Assembly (NCBI GenBank): GCA_033032865.1
Contig: JAWHQI010000060.1
Coordinates: forward strand, 10,682,001 to 10,746,000
Direction: 5' to 3'
DNA length: 64,000 bases
DNA from: Dactylorhiza incarnata
Taxonomy: Eukaryota > Streptophyta > Magnoliopsida > Asparagales > Orchidaceae
Positions 22,426 to 32,553 of the stretch are shown here, piece by piece. The notes beneath the pieces were generated by a model. It saw nothing but the letters and a program-made list of their open reading frames with translations, did not search any database and was not told the DNA's origin. Positions within the stretch are counted from its first letter, which is position 1, and each line of letters starts with the position of its first letter. The position numbers and the translations under genes are program-made.

Positions 22426-22863
22426 GTTGAATTATAAGCAGCGCGCATGATCCTGTAGCTAGAGCTAGGTGCTGATTCATAGTTTTTATTTTGTTATTAT
22501 TACTTTATTTGTATTTTTTATTTTGTTATTATTAGCTTTTTTGCTGGATTTGAAATGGAAACCTAGTTCACTTTTTTCATAATATTGTCAATTTCATGCT
22601 CACATTGTGGATCTTGACATTTATATAATATCTAATTAATGCCTAAATTTATTGTATATATTATTCTTCCCCGCAAGCTCGCCTATACACGAGTTGGAGT
22701 AATAGGAGCATGGCAAGCCGCCGCTCCGTTCACAAGATGTTTCAAACAAAAAGTAAAGTCTTGAGATGCAATCGCTGGAGCAGAGGAGTCATGGGTGGAG
22801 CCCAAGTTGAGCAGGAGGATGAACCGAGAGCTAAGTCTTCAGCTTGTTGCTAGGTGCTGGCGT
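22426..22863. other. 3' flank of DUF599 gene, no gene seen
   Basis: AT-rich DNA with TTATTTTGTTATTATTA twice (near 22,485 and 22,519), likely the 3' UTR and terminator region. Degenerate repeat-derived sequence begins near 22,680. Confidence 0.5.
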
Positions 22864-23233
22864 CGGAGACCGCGATGAGCTTGCTGCTTGGGGTTAACAT
22901 CGAAGATCGCCGCGAGCTTGCCGCTTGGCGTTAGCGTCGGAGACCGTATTGACCTTGCTGCTTGGGGTTAGCAACGAAGATCGTCGCGAGTTTGCTGCTT
23001 AGCGCTTACGTCAGAGACCGTGGCGATCTTGCCCCGCTTGGCGTTAACGTCGAAGAGCGTCGCGAGGTTACCGCTTGACGTTAGTTTCGGACTCCGTTGT
23101 GAGCTTGGCGCTTGGCGTCAGCGTCGGAGATCGATGTGAGTTTGTTGTTTGACATTAGTTTCGGACACCGTCGTGAGCTTGGCGCTTGGCGTCAGCTTCG
23201 GAGATCGTTGTGAGCTTGTCGCATGGCGTTGAG
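22864..23233. repeat. 37-bp minisatellite, about 10 copies
   Basis: Ten diverged units of about 37 bp with consensus starting CGGAGACCGTCGTGAGCTTG and continuing to CGCTTGGCGTTAGCGT. Unit length is nearly constant; sequence divergence is substantial, and alternate units look more alike (a two-unit periodicity). Confidence 0.9.
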
Positions 23234-24960
23234 GCTTGAGTTGCGCAGTGGAGAGATGCAAGCTTATCATGTCGGAGTAGGGACGTTAGACTCTGAGCGA
23301 GGCGAGCTTGCCACCTCTGCTGAGTGGCACTCCTCTGGATGTCCCCCCCTTTGCGCTCCGTCCTGCCGGCCCCTTCCGCGGATGCGTCTAGCTCTAGGGT
23401 TGATCGCTCGGTGCGAATAAACCTGGGCAGCAGGAAAGTCCATCCTGGAGCGGGTTCCTCATCGTCACAAGCTCCCGAGAAACCGCCCCCTTACTCGAGG
23501 AGCAAGAAAGTTCCTCTGTTGAGCAGCACACCTCAGCTGTTTGCGAGTAACCTTCCAGCACCGCCTCGTGCGAGTACAGCTCCTTCGCCTCCTCCTGCTC
23601 TTGTCGATGTCCTCCCTTCCTCAGTAGCAACTTCAAATGTTCCTCCCCCGTCGTTCCCACATGGCAGGAGGTATGATAGATCTCATCTGTTCGGCCCTCC
23701 TTGCCGCGGTGGTGCGTGAGGACCCGATCCTCACGGGAAGGCACATGTGGCTCATCCTTCTGACAACCCTTTTCGGCGACCTAGGACCTTACAACAACAA
23801 CCCACTTAGTCAGATAGGGGTTATCGTGGGGGTTCGTCAATAGGTCAACGAGGTTCTACACAACGCATCCCCTCTCCTCGTCGGTCTTGCACTCCTCGGC
23901 ATGAATCTCCTCGTCGAGATCGCAATACTCCTCGGCATGACGCAAGGCCTCAGACCCCGCGCTTTGGTACTTTCCTTCTTTATGAAAATAATCACCCCTT
24001 ACGAGTAGGATTCTCGCTAACTGCACGAGTTTTTTATCGGCGAAGAATTGATCTGTGAATTGTTGGGTTAGTTCCGCAAAGTCGTCGATGGCTCCCTCTC
24101 TCAGGGAGTGGAACCAGGTTCATGCTTGCCCCTTCAGTGTTGTCAGGAACACTTGGCACAACAACTAATCTGAGGCATTGGAGATTCTCATGTTGGTGGT
24201 GAAGTGGTTGACGTGCTCCAGCAGATCGTCTGTTCTGTCGAACGCCTCGATGTTCGGGAACTTGAAGTCGTACGGTATCGATGTGCCAAGACCTCGGATG
24301 CTAACATCGAACCGTGGTGGAGAGGGCGGCGGGCAAAATTGGCCCGTCGTCTGACTTGTCCATACTCCTCGACGATAATGTCATGAATCTCCTCACGAGT
24401 GAGCCTTCCAATAGGCTTCACAAAGCCCGCTGCTTCTGGGCGGTGGTGATGACTGTGGGCTTCGGGTTCTCTGGTGGGCCGGAATGGATGTGTTGAACTA
24501 GCCGCGTTAGAGAACTCTTCTTCAGTGGCGTGACGGCTGCGAGCGGCGTGGACAATAGGAGCACGATTTAGAGCTCGCGGAGGCAGGCTGCCTGGCTCTG
24601 GGGACTGGATTGGGAGCCTGAGGAGCTCCCAAGATTCTCAGTTAGGCGAGCATCTTGTCATGACGTTCATCCATTTGGCGCATGCACCCTTCCAGTGCAG
24701 CTACACACACGATCATTGTCTCTTCTGCGAGAGGTATGTTGATAAGCGAGTAAAAGGGAGTTAACTCGATGTCTCCACCAGAGATTGACCCTTCAGTTGT
24801 ACGGGTCTCCCTTCTGGCCATTCGCTGCTAGTCATGAGTACTACCGTTAGGCGAGTACCGTCTTCCAAGTATCTTTAGAGAGCTTGGGAACACCTTCTCA
24901 CATAAAAACGCCAAATTTTTGTGGGTCGCTCGATGCTCTTCTAGACCGGTCAAATTGAAT
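23234..24960 (-). pseudogene. Ty3/gypsy gag remnant
   Basis: On the minus strand 24,420-23,870 reads VKPIGRLTREEIHDIIVEEY, then IPYDFKFPNIEAFDRTDDLL, EHVNHFTTNM, QVFLTTLKGQA, TWFHSLREGAIDDFAELTQQ and FTDQFFADKKL. This is the retrotransposon gag domain (PNIExxDGTxDPxEHLxxF..TLKGxAxxWFxSLPxxSI). Frameshifts are present. The flanks 23,234-23,870 and 24,430-24,960 are GC-richer and probably the rest of gag and leader, but I recognise no zinc knuckle or pol. The 37-bp array abuts its 3' side. Confidence 0.7.
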
Positions 24961-25088
24961 CGTCTCATGCAAGTAATTTAGTTATAAAACATCCTACAGT
25001 TAAGGCTAACAGGAACCAAAAATGAAAATCTGTTTAGGTTCCTATGGTAAATTAGTTATTTTTGCGTATATGTCCAAAGACCAACAAA

Positions 25089-25800
25089 ATGTCTATCTGG
25101 TATTTGGACAGTGAATGTTCCAGGCACATGACTGGAACAAGAAATCTTTTAAAAAACTTTACCCCTGTGGAAGATGGAGCCAACGTAATCTTTGGTGGAT
25201 CTGACATGGGCATTATTAAAAGTTATGGCTAAGTCTCCATGCCCCCAATTATGCAAGAATTCTCTCACTCTACCTATGCATAAGTCTCCAAAACAAACTA
25301 GATGAGTCTCCGGGAACACCCATTCACTACTGAAAGAGCATTGACAAGAAGTCAATAGAAAGATGGGAGAAGGAAGTTCAAAGACCAAACCTTACTAAGA
25401 AAAAAAGTGTTGGTGAGGCTTAGAAAGAGTCTGAAAGATCTGAATGGGAAGAGTTGGTGTGCCCCCTGCATAAACTGAGAGGGAGCCAACAAGAATCTCT
25501 GTGCAAGAGGTTGTTGAGGTGACTAACACAGAAGTTGCTGAACTGCATGAAGCTATTGCACATGAAGATGTCGAAATAAGTGTTTATATTGAGGGGGAGC
25601 CCATAGATGAGGGTGGTGCCCAAGAAAAAGTTACTGAAGTTAAGGGGGAGCACACAATGGAGTACTCAGCCCAGGAAACTGGAATAGTTGAGGGGGAGTC
25701 TCAACATGTGAATTCTGCCCAAGATGTTGCTGATAATATGGAAGCTGAAAGTAATGTTGATTTAGAAGATGTTAATGAAGTTGCAAGGCTCATTTGAAGA
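25089..25800 (+). pseudogene. Sirevirus-like (Ty1/copia) fragment: protease scrap and 3' region
   Basis: 25,089-25,230 reads MSIWYLDSECSRHMTGTRNL and VIFGGSDMGIIKSYG, a copia protease start of the DSGCSRHMTG type in which the catalytic DSG is now DSE. Integrase, RT and RNase H are deleted. 25,501-25,797 is an acidic frame (about 98 codons) with three AGGGGGAG motifs at 25,591, 25,643 and 25,691. Repeated polypurine tracts before the 3' LTR are a known Sirevirus trait. An LTR follows at 26,220. Confidence 0.65.
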
Positions 25801-26219
25801 TGCTAATCAAAAGATTCTAAAGAAGAAGCCCAAAACTCATCTGAAGATTGCAAGGCTTCCAAGAAGACTCAAGCACCTCACGCTTTATTTTATTGAGTCA
25901 AAGAAAAAGTTGTAAAAATTTATTCAAATTTTTTGTAGGATCTCTAAGATATGAGTGTAAGGTCTTGTGTGACCTGAGGTAGGGTTCTAGATTGAACTTG
26001 AGGTAGGGTTTTGGATTGAACCTGAGGTAGGATTCTTGTTGCGGAATCTAAGGTAGGATCCTGAGCTAGGGGATCTGAGGTAGGGGATTACTTAACATCC
26101 TTGAGGTAGGAGTTTTTGGCTCTGATTGTAAGATCTATATCTGATCTGAGTTTTGATGGAGTTTGTCAAGTCTAGCACACTGCTAGATAGGTGGATGGGG
26201 GCAGTGGAGTACCCATACT
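25801..26219 (+). other. 3' internal non-coding region of the Sirevirus-like element
   Basis: Contains a diverged short tandem motif TTGAACxTGAGGTAGGxTT repeated about five times (25,970-26,110), and ends in a purine-rich stretch (GGTGGATGGGGGCAGTGGAG) just before the LTR, a plausible polypurine tract. Confidence 0.55.
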
Positions 26220-27511
26220 TGTTGGAGCTTGTGTTCCACATCTCTTAGTTTGAGAATAACTAATGACACTATGTATTTGATCTTGCTTGTGTTTATAGTG
26301 TCCAGGTACTATATGTACATATCTCTATGAATTGGATTGTTATTATTGACGATTCTCTGAAAAGAGATCTAACGCTCAGCGTTAGATGTTAACGCCCCGC
26401 GTTAACTTTCGTCGAGAAAGAATCTGTCGAGAAGAAACGACGTCGGGAAGGAATCAGTCGAGAAGCCAGAGACAACGCCAGTGTTGGAGTTAACGCTCGC
26501 GTTGAGTCCACGATCTGCCACGATCCCGACGGTTGTACAATCTCAGCCACGACCGTACACGATCCTTAACGCTGACGTTAACTCTTAACATCAGGCGTTA
26601 GCTCTCGTGCCTATTTAAAGAGCTAATTTCGTTGCTCAAATGCTAATCTTCCAAGGCTTCGTTTGGGGGGACTTATTTTCACCGGTCAAGCGGTCACGAC
26701 CACATGAACCGGACCATAATTAAGGTCCGGTTCATGCGGTCGTGACCGCTTGACCGGTGAAAATAAGTCCCCCCAAACGGAGCCCAAGTCTTCACTCCAA
26801 TCTTTTGTGAGAGCATTTCATCCCTGAATTCAGAGAGCACTCTCAACACCACCATTAAGGAACAAGAGTGAGAAGGAGATTTCCAACGGTCAAATTTGAA
26901 GAAGGACGCACGCTTCAACTCCGACGATGGTTTTTGCGTATCTTCAACATCTTCTTCAGCGCTCTTCAATTTAGGGAGTCTTTTATTCTGAATTTACTTT
27001 TATCTTTTCATTATTTTCTTATAACGGTAGTGAATTTGCCGCCTTGCATGTGGCGACTAGTCCGAGTTCGATTTAGGGGGTAATTCGTCGTCTTGTGCAT
27101 GACGACTAGGTTAAGGGTAGATCTAGGGGTGACTAGAGGCCTTATCTGGGAAAGATATGCTATAGCCAACCGGTCTTTGGGAGAAGGACCGGTGAAGGAA
27201 CAAAAATTGATTTTACTTTGTCGCATTTAATTTCAAGCGTTATTGAAATATTATCTTTGTAATTATCTTTATAATACAATATTCATTTTCATTTTCGGGA
27301 ATTGTATTTCATTGAAGTTTTCATAAGTAAAATCACCTTAACATATTTTTGAGAAGCTTAATTTTCTGGAGAGCCAACGCCCAGCGTTAACTCTTAACGT
27401 CAAGCGTTAGCAGCAGTAAAGAAAAAAGTTTTGTTTTTCTATAAATCCCTCATTTTACAAAAAAATTCGTAAACCTCTTATTCCCCCCTAAGGGCATCAT
27501 AAGATCCAACA
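26220..27511 (+). mobile_element. Sirevirus-like 3' LTR
   Basis: The termini TGTTGGA (26,220) and TCCAACA (ending 27,511) form the inverted TG..CA ends of a copia LTR, total about 1.29 kb including an inserted 130-bp MITE. A TATA-like TATTTAAAG lies at 26,612. U3 carries several AACGC-N-GCGTT palindromes (26,371, 26,391, 26,492, 26,568), and two more sit near the end (27,376, 27,397). No 5' LTR is in the window, so the element is 5' truncated. Confidence 0.75.
26655..26784. mobile_element. hairpin MITE (Tourist/PIF-Harbinger-like), 130 bp
   Basis: This is an almost perfect palindrome. The left arm starts GGCTTCGTTTGGGGGGACTT and the right arm is its complement ending CGGAGCC, with two mismatches over about 60 bp. 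The flanking direct repeat CAA (26,652-26,654 and 26,785-26,787) is 3 bp, as for PIF/Harbinger elements. It sits inside the Sirevirus-like LTR, so it is younger than that LTR. It has no coding capacity. Confidence 0.9.
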
Positions 27512-27659
27512 ATACTGAGAACTACTATAAACCCCTGTGTTTGTGGCTTGTGATTTTCTGTGTTTGTGACTTCTTTTTTAAATAATCAGCTAAAAACACT
27601 TTTGACAACACTTTTGTCTGTCATAAATTTATTATATTTAATTTGCACGTCCAACACCA

Positions 27660-28335
27660 CTTTGTGTTTCGTCGGACTGTCGAATTGACTATTTTACGTC
27701 CGACTGTTGGATTGGTTGTTTTTCATCGGACTGTCGGATTGGTTGTTTTTTCGTCGGACAGTCAGATTGACTATTTTTCGTCGGACTGTCGGATTGGCTG
27801 TTTTTCGTCAGACTGTCGGATTGGTTGTTTTTAGTCGGACTGTCGGATTGGCTATTTTTCGTCGGATTGGCTATTTTTCTTCGGACTATCAGATTGGCTT
27901 TTTTCGTCGGACTGTCGAATTGGCTGTTTTTCGTCGGACTGTCGGATTGGCTGTTTTTCGTCGAACTATCAGATTGGTTGTTTTTCGTCGGACTGTCGGA
28001 TTGGTTGTTTTTTGTCGGACTGTTTGATTGGCTGTTTTTCGTCGGGCTATCGGATTGACTATTTTTCGCCGGACTGTCGAATTGGATGTTTTTCGTCGGA
28101 CTGTCGGATTGGCTAATTTCCGTCGAACTATCGGATTGGTTGTTTTTCGTCGGACTGTCGGATTTGTTGTTTTTTATCGAACTGTCTGATTGGCTGTTTT
28201 TCGTCGGGCTATCGGATTGGCTGTTTTTCATCGGACTGTCGGATTGGTTGTTTTTCGTCGGACTATCGGATGGCTGTTTTTCGTCGGACTGTCGGATTGA
28301 CTGTTTTTCGTCGGGCTATCGGATTGGATGTTTTG
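27660..28335. repeat. 27-bp minisatellite, about 25 copies
   Basis: The unit is TTTTTCGTCGGACTGTCGGA plus TTGGCTG. Because 27 is divisible by 3, frames stay open on both strands (plus FVGLSDWLF repeats, minus KNSQSDSPT repeats, 27,689-28,231). No start context, splice sites or conserved domain supports expression. I call it a DNA satellite. Confidence 0.95.
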
Positions 28336-28837
28336 AGCTTCTGGTCAATATAGATTTAGTTGTTGAGTTTCTAGTCGATATAAAACCCTCCTCTCAAAAC
28401 TGCATATCTTTCATTTTTACAAAAACTGCTAGCTGCAGTTTGGAAGTTGCAAGTGTAGTTGCTTTCTACACACATGCCATTTCAGCACTTCAAATAAATG
28501 CATGTGTTTAGTTGTAATTGAAATGTGAGTATGTGGTGGTGCACGATTGAAGGAATTAGCATAATATGTATTTGAAATATGAGTTGTATTGTGTGAGTAT
28601 TTTCCATACTTTTGTGCTGAAATAACTGTATGTGATGGTGCAAGATTGAATGAAGAACTTCACTTGGAAAGCTCTGGTCGTCTATTAGATCCGGAAGGGT
28701 CTATTATCTATCAGTGCTTTAGTCGAACATCTTATGTGAATTTTTAGATGCTTTCGAAAGCTAAGTAAGAACCCAATTTTGTTGGTGAGAAAATATTGTT
28801 AAGTTTCAGTTAACATTTTTCTTGGAAATCAAGATTG
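28336..28837. other. intergenic, no gene seen
   Basis: AT-rich, with no conserved frame. It includes duplicated GAGTTTCTAGTCGATATAAA-like sequence (28,335-28,385). Confidence 0.6.
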
Positions 28838-29400
28838 GGGAGGTGTTCTTGAGTGGCGGAGCAGTGTGAAATGTCAGCCTTATATGTCTCGAAATGGACA
28901 GACATACATTGAAAATGTTTGGAGATGGCATGATTGGATTGAATCAACAACATTGAAGAGGGAGGCGGGGAGGCGATACCTGTTCGAAGAAGTGTGTGCG
29001 TGAGGTATTTTGACCAATGTCTCTTGATATTTCTGCAGTACTTGGACCAATCTGGGGGTTGTTCTTGAGTGACGGAGCCGTGTGAAATGTCAGGCTTAAC
29101 TGTCTCGAAATATCCCGAGAGACATTGTAAGTGTTTGGAGATGGCATGATCGGATTGAATCAACAACATTCAAGAGGGATGTGTTCCGAGTTGATACCTG
29201 TTCTAAGTAGATGGTGCATGAGGTCTTTTGTGTTTGGTTGTTGATGTATGTGGAGTTTTTATTGTGATCTTGGAGGTTTTCTTGAGTGGCGGAGCCGTGT
29301 GAAATTACAGCCTTATCCATCTCAAAATGGAATGACAGACATTGAGGAGGGAGGCAGGGAGAGAATACGTGGTTGAAGAAGATGGGGCGTGAGTTTTTTT
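28838..29400. repeat. about 220-bp tandem repeat, 3 diverged copies
   Basis: Copies start near 28,840, 29,058 and 29,278 with TTCTTGAGTGGCGGAGCCGT, followed by GTGAAATGTCAG, CGAAAT, TTTGGAGATGGCATGAT and AGAGGGAGG. Identity is moderate with indels; the third copy is shorter. Confidence 0.85.
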
Positions 29401-29860
29401 GGGTTTGGAGTTACCTGGTTTGTTTTCTTGAATGACAGACTGTCGAAGAAGAAGGGGTCGAAGTCAGAACATTGAGCGATGGCGGGTAGAGGTGTGCTAA
29501 TGGACAGCGAGGGGTTAGTGAGTTACAGGGTCGGAATGTTGCTCTCCGTCGTCGTCGATGTAGGTGGTTCGGCGAGGGAGGAGTTTTGGAGCCGCTGAGT
29601 TCGTGGGTGAGGGATTTCGGGTTGCGAAAGGAGTTTTGGAGCCGATGAGTTCGTGGGTGAGCGATTTTGCGATGAAGGAGCGTTGCGGGATTTTAAGGAG
29701 CGTTGCGGGATTTTAAGGAGGAGGGTGTTTTGATCGGACGGCTGTAGTATGGAGTTTATATTAAATGACGGACTAATAATGAATGGTCATAAGTATTCCT
29801 TTATAATATATAGATATATATTATATATATAATATTAAATTTTTTTTTTTTTTTTAAACA
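29401..29860. other. intergenic with short duplications
   Basis: GGAGTTTTGGAGCCGxTGAG occurs twice (about 29,580 and 29,629), and GGAGCGTTGCGGGATTTTAA twice in tandem (29,678-29,718). A TA-rich tract and a T-run follow (29,808-29,855). No gene. Confidence 0.6.
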
Positions 29861-29865
29861 GTCGC

Positions 29866-29990
29866 CCCGCGACTCCCTTTGCCGTCGCCGGCCTGACTGG
29901 CGGTGGCTCTGTCGGAGCGTTGTCGGACTTCCCCCGACGGGTTCGCTGGTGGGCCCCGATCAGACCGGCGGCGGCAGAGGGAGTCGCGGG
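29866..29990. repeat. 31-bp inverted repeat (GC-rich stem-loop)
   Basis: Arms 29,866-29,896 and 29,960-29,990 are complementary with few mismatches (CCCGCGACTCCCT..CGGCCTGA against its complement), separated by about 63 bp. It lies about 400 bp upstream of the Agenet/ENT transcript. Probably MITE-derived; a regulatory role is unproven. Confidence 0.75.
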
Positions 29991-30379
29991 AGGGGAACAA
30001 TGCACGTGAACAATGCACATATCGGGCTGGTGGCGTGAGGGGGGAGGGGAAAATTCCGGTAAACCGCTATTTGCAGCCCATTTTGCTTTGATCCAACGGC
30101 TGTGATCTATTGGATGTTTATAATTTGTCTTCAACATAGATATAGTTATAAATGAAAACAAATAATAATAATAAGAATATAATGAATTCATTTGGCTCCG
30201 CGACGATCGCTGATTTTTCGAAGGAGTATTGTGGTCACCGATGCCGTCCACTTAAGCGAGAAATGAGATTAGCGCGCTGAGATCCGACGGCCGAAATTAA
30301 TTAATCTTTACCGAGCTCGTCCATCATCAGTTTTAGATTATATATTATTATATAAATTTAGCCGACCAATTCCTCCATT

Positions 30380-31092
30380 GATCTTTCGAGATTGTGAAGT
30401 GAGTGCGGCGAAGGCAGAAGAAGCGGATATAGAACTCTTTACTCTTCAGCGATCATCTCCATCAATCTGTAGCTTCTCATTGCCTCAATCGCTTGAATGT
30501 ATGATTTCTCTTTCCCTTCTTTCACTTGACGAATTTGTTTACTATCGGATGAATCTTTGTTTCGTCATTTTGAGTTCCTAACGCCATTACCGTTTCCAAT
30601 TATCGCATTTGTGATTGGAAGTTGTTTGTGGTTTAGATACGGCGATTTTTTTTTTTTGATTATTAGGTTTAATATGATTTTAGGGAACAGAAGAAGTGCA
30701 TGTGATGTCAATACGTATTGATTACAGGGATTTTTATAGCAAATTTATGTCGAGAAATCCGTTTCGGTAACAATTATTAGGGTTGACGGGTTCATTTTAA
30801 AATTAGATCTGCTGCATTGAAGTTGTTTTGTAATCAATCCATCTTCAACGTTGAAATTGCTTTGTGATTGTCTTTAATATAATCCGGGATTCAACATTCA
30901 AATCTCTCATTCACTTGATTCAATGCGTTTTCTTGCTACTTTTTTTTTGTTACTGTTCCGTTGATTACCCAAAGTATCTTTTGAGATAATGTGTCTGTGT
31001 TTCTTGTGGCTGTTCAAATTTCTTCCTTTTTCTTATTCAATCCCTTTCTTATTAGGGTTTGAAATTTTAATTTATGTGGTATCATAGCACAG
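30380..31092 (+). promoter_or_regulatory. 5' UTR exon and leader intron of the Agenet/ENT gene
   Basis: A likely non-coding first exon ends at 30,498 (CGCTTGAAT, donor GTATGA). The leader intron runs to 31,092 with acceptor CACAG directly before the ATG. Leader introns of this size are common in plant genes and often raise expression. The 5' end of the exon is uncertain. Confidence 0.55.
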
Positions 31093-32553
31093 ATGGGTTT
31101 CAAGGAAGGAACTGAGGTGGAAGTACTGGAGAAAGATGATATGCCTTTAAAATCATGGAGACCTGGCAGGATTTTATCAGGAAACGGACACACTTATGCG
31201 ATAGCATACAAGGATAGCTCACTGGATACACTTGTGAGGAAAGTACCAAGGAAGGCGCTTAGGCCGCGCCCACCTCATGCTCAAATGGAAACTTGGGCTT
31301 GTGGTGATCTTGTGGAGGTGTTCGAGGAAGAAGTGTGGAGGCTAGCGGAGATAATGAAGATAAATAAGCGTATTTTTTTTGCCATGAGACTACTGGGTTC
31401 TTCAAAAGTGATTCTTGCCACTTATTTCCAGCTTAGAAAGCCACAAACTTGGAAGGACAGTCGCTGGATTTCGTTCGAGAATGTAATACTCCGATTGCTC
31501 ATTTTTATATAAGGTTAATTACCGGGACCTTCTCTGGTACTTCGCATACTTACAGGAGCGACCCCTCTATTTTTTGAAATTACAGAAACCTCCCCTCCAA
31601 GTTTACATTGTGAAATTTTAGTACCATAAGACTCCCCTTTGGGAATGATGCACTTGTAATGTATGTTAATTTGGAGGGAATATCTTGTAATGTTATAAAC
31701 CTAGAAGGTAGGTTTTTGTAATTTCAAAACGTAAATGAGAGGTTCCTGCAATTATGCAAAGTCTCAGGAGGTCCTAGTAATTAACCCTTTATATATATAG
31801 ATAGATTGCATAATATTTCTCCTTTGAACAAGTTTTTTTTGGCTAATCTTTCCTATGTTTATAAACTAAATGCAGGAATCTATGAAATGCAAGATTGTTA
31901 ATACAAAGAGCAAATCAAAAGGAGGGAAACTGAGCTGTCAACCACCTCTTCCATGTGTTCATGAAATTGAAGAAAAAATGGAGGATTATGTGAACCAATG
32001 GTGCCAAGAGTCTCTTCAACTGGATAAATTATGCAGACCTGCTTATCCACCTGTAAGAGCATGTAGAATGAAGAAATCAAAGAAGAAAGGGAACAAATAT
32101 GGAATTCCAAATCAAAATTTGGCACAGCAGCTACTTGAAAAGGTAGATGCTGTTAATACACCACAAAATAAGGCTATGGCTGGGTTAAGTAAAACTAATC
32201 CTGTTGTGAGATTAGACCTTTCTGACAATGAGAGTGAAGCTTCTTCTGTTGGTAGTTGTAGTGTTGCAAATGGCTCATATAGGACTAGTGAGCGGCGAGA
32301 ATTTCATGGTAATGTTGGCGACGCTGAATCCTTTCATGACTATCCGAATGAACCGAGTTGTTCTAGAAAGGACGAGATGTCAGAAGCAATTCATTGTTTA
32401 GAATTGGATGCATACTGTTCCACATTGAGGTCATTATATAGGTGTGGTTCCCTTAGTTGGGAACAAGAGTTATTATTGACAAATCTTCGAATTGCACTAC
32501 ACATATCAAATGATGAGAGCCGATCGGTGCTGCATCATTTAATGTCCTCTTGA
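31093..32553 (+). CDS. Agenet/Tudor-like and ENT domain protein (2 coding exons)
   Basis: CDS is join(31093..31482, 31876..32553), 355 residues, intron phase 0 (donor GAGAAT/GTAATA, acceptor ATGCAG/GAATCT). Residues about 1-60 (FKEGTEVEVLEKDDMPLKSW, RPGRILSGNGHTYAIAYKDS, RKALRP) and 66-130 (WACGDLVEVFEEEVWRLAEI) are two Agenet/Tudor-like modules. A lysine-rich patch (about 194-202, MKKSKKKG) suggests nuclear import. Residues about 298-355 (MSEAIHCLELDAYCSTLRSL, then LSWEQELLLTNLRIALHIS) match the ENT (EMSY N-terminal) domain at the very C-terminus. Agenet/ENT proteins in plants are thought to read histone marks or act with chromatin or RNA; the substrate here is unknown. The frame is intact; the intron carries a MITE. 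Confidence 0.87.
31513..31786. mobile_element. MITE family B copy in the intron
   Basis: The ends GGTTAATTACCGGGACCTTC and the complement of TCCTAGTAATTAACC, with arms of about 100 bp containing TTTTTGAAATTACAGAAACC against TTTTGTAATTTCAAAACG, mark a foldback element. It lies wholly inside the Agenet/ENT intron. The same family occurs at 34,415 and as one arm at 48,440. Confidence 0.8.

Noticed and set aside
23324..23744. Frames on both strands next to the 37-bp array
   Set aside because: No gag zinc knuckle or other domain; likely decayed gypsy sequence.
27689..28231. KNSQSDSPT-repeat protein
   Set aside because: Pure translation of a 27-bp satellite; the opposite strand is equally open.
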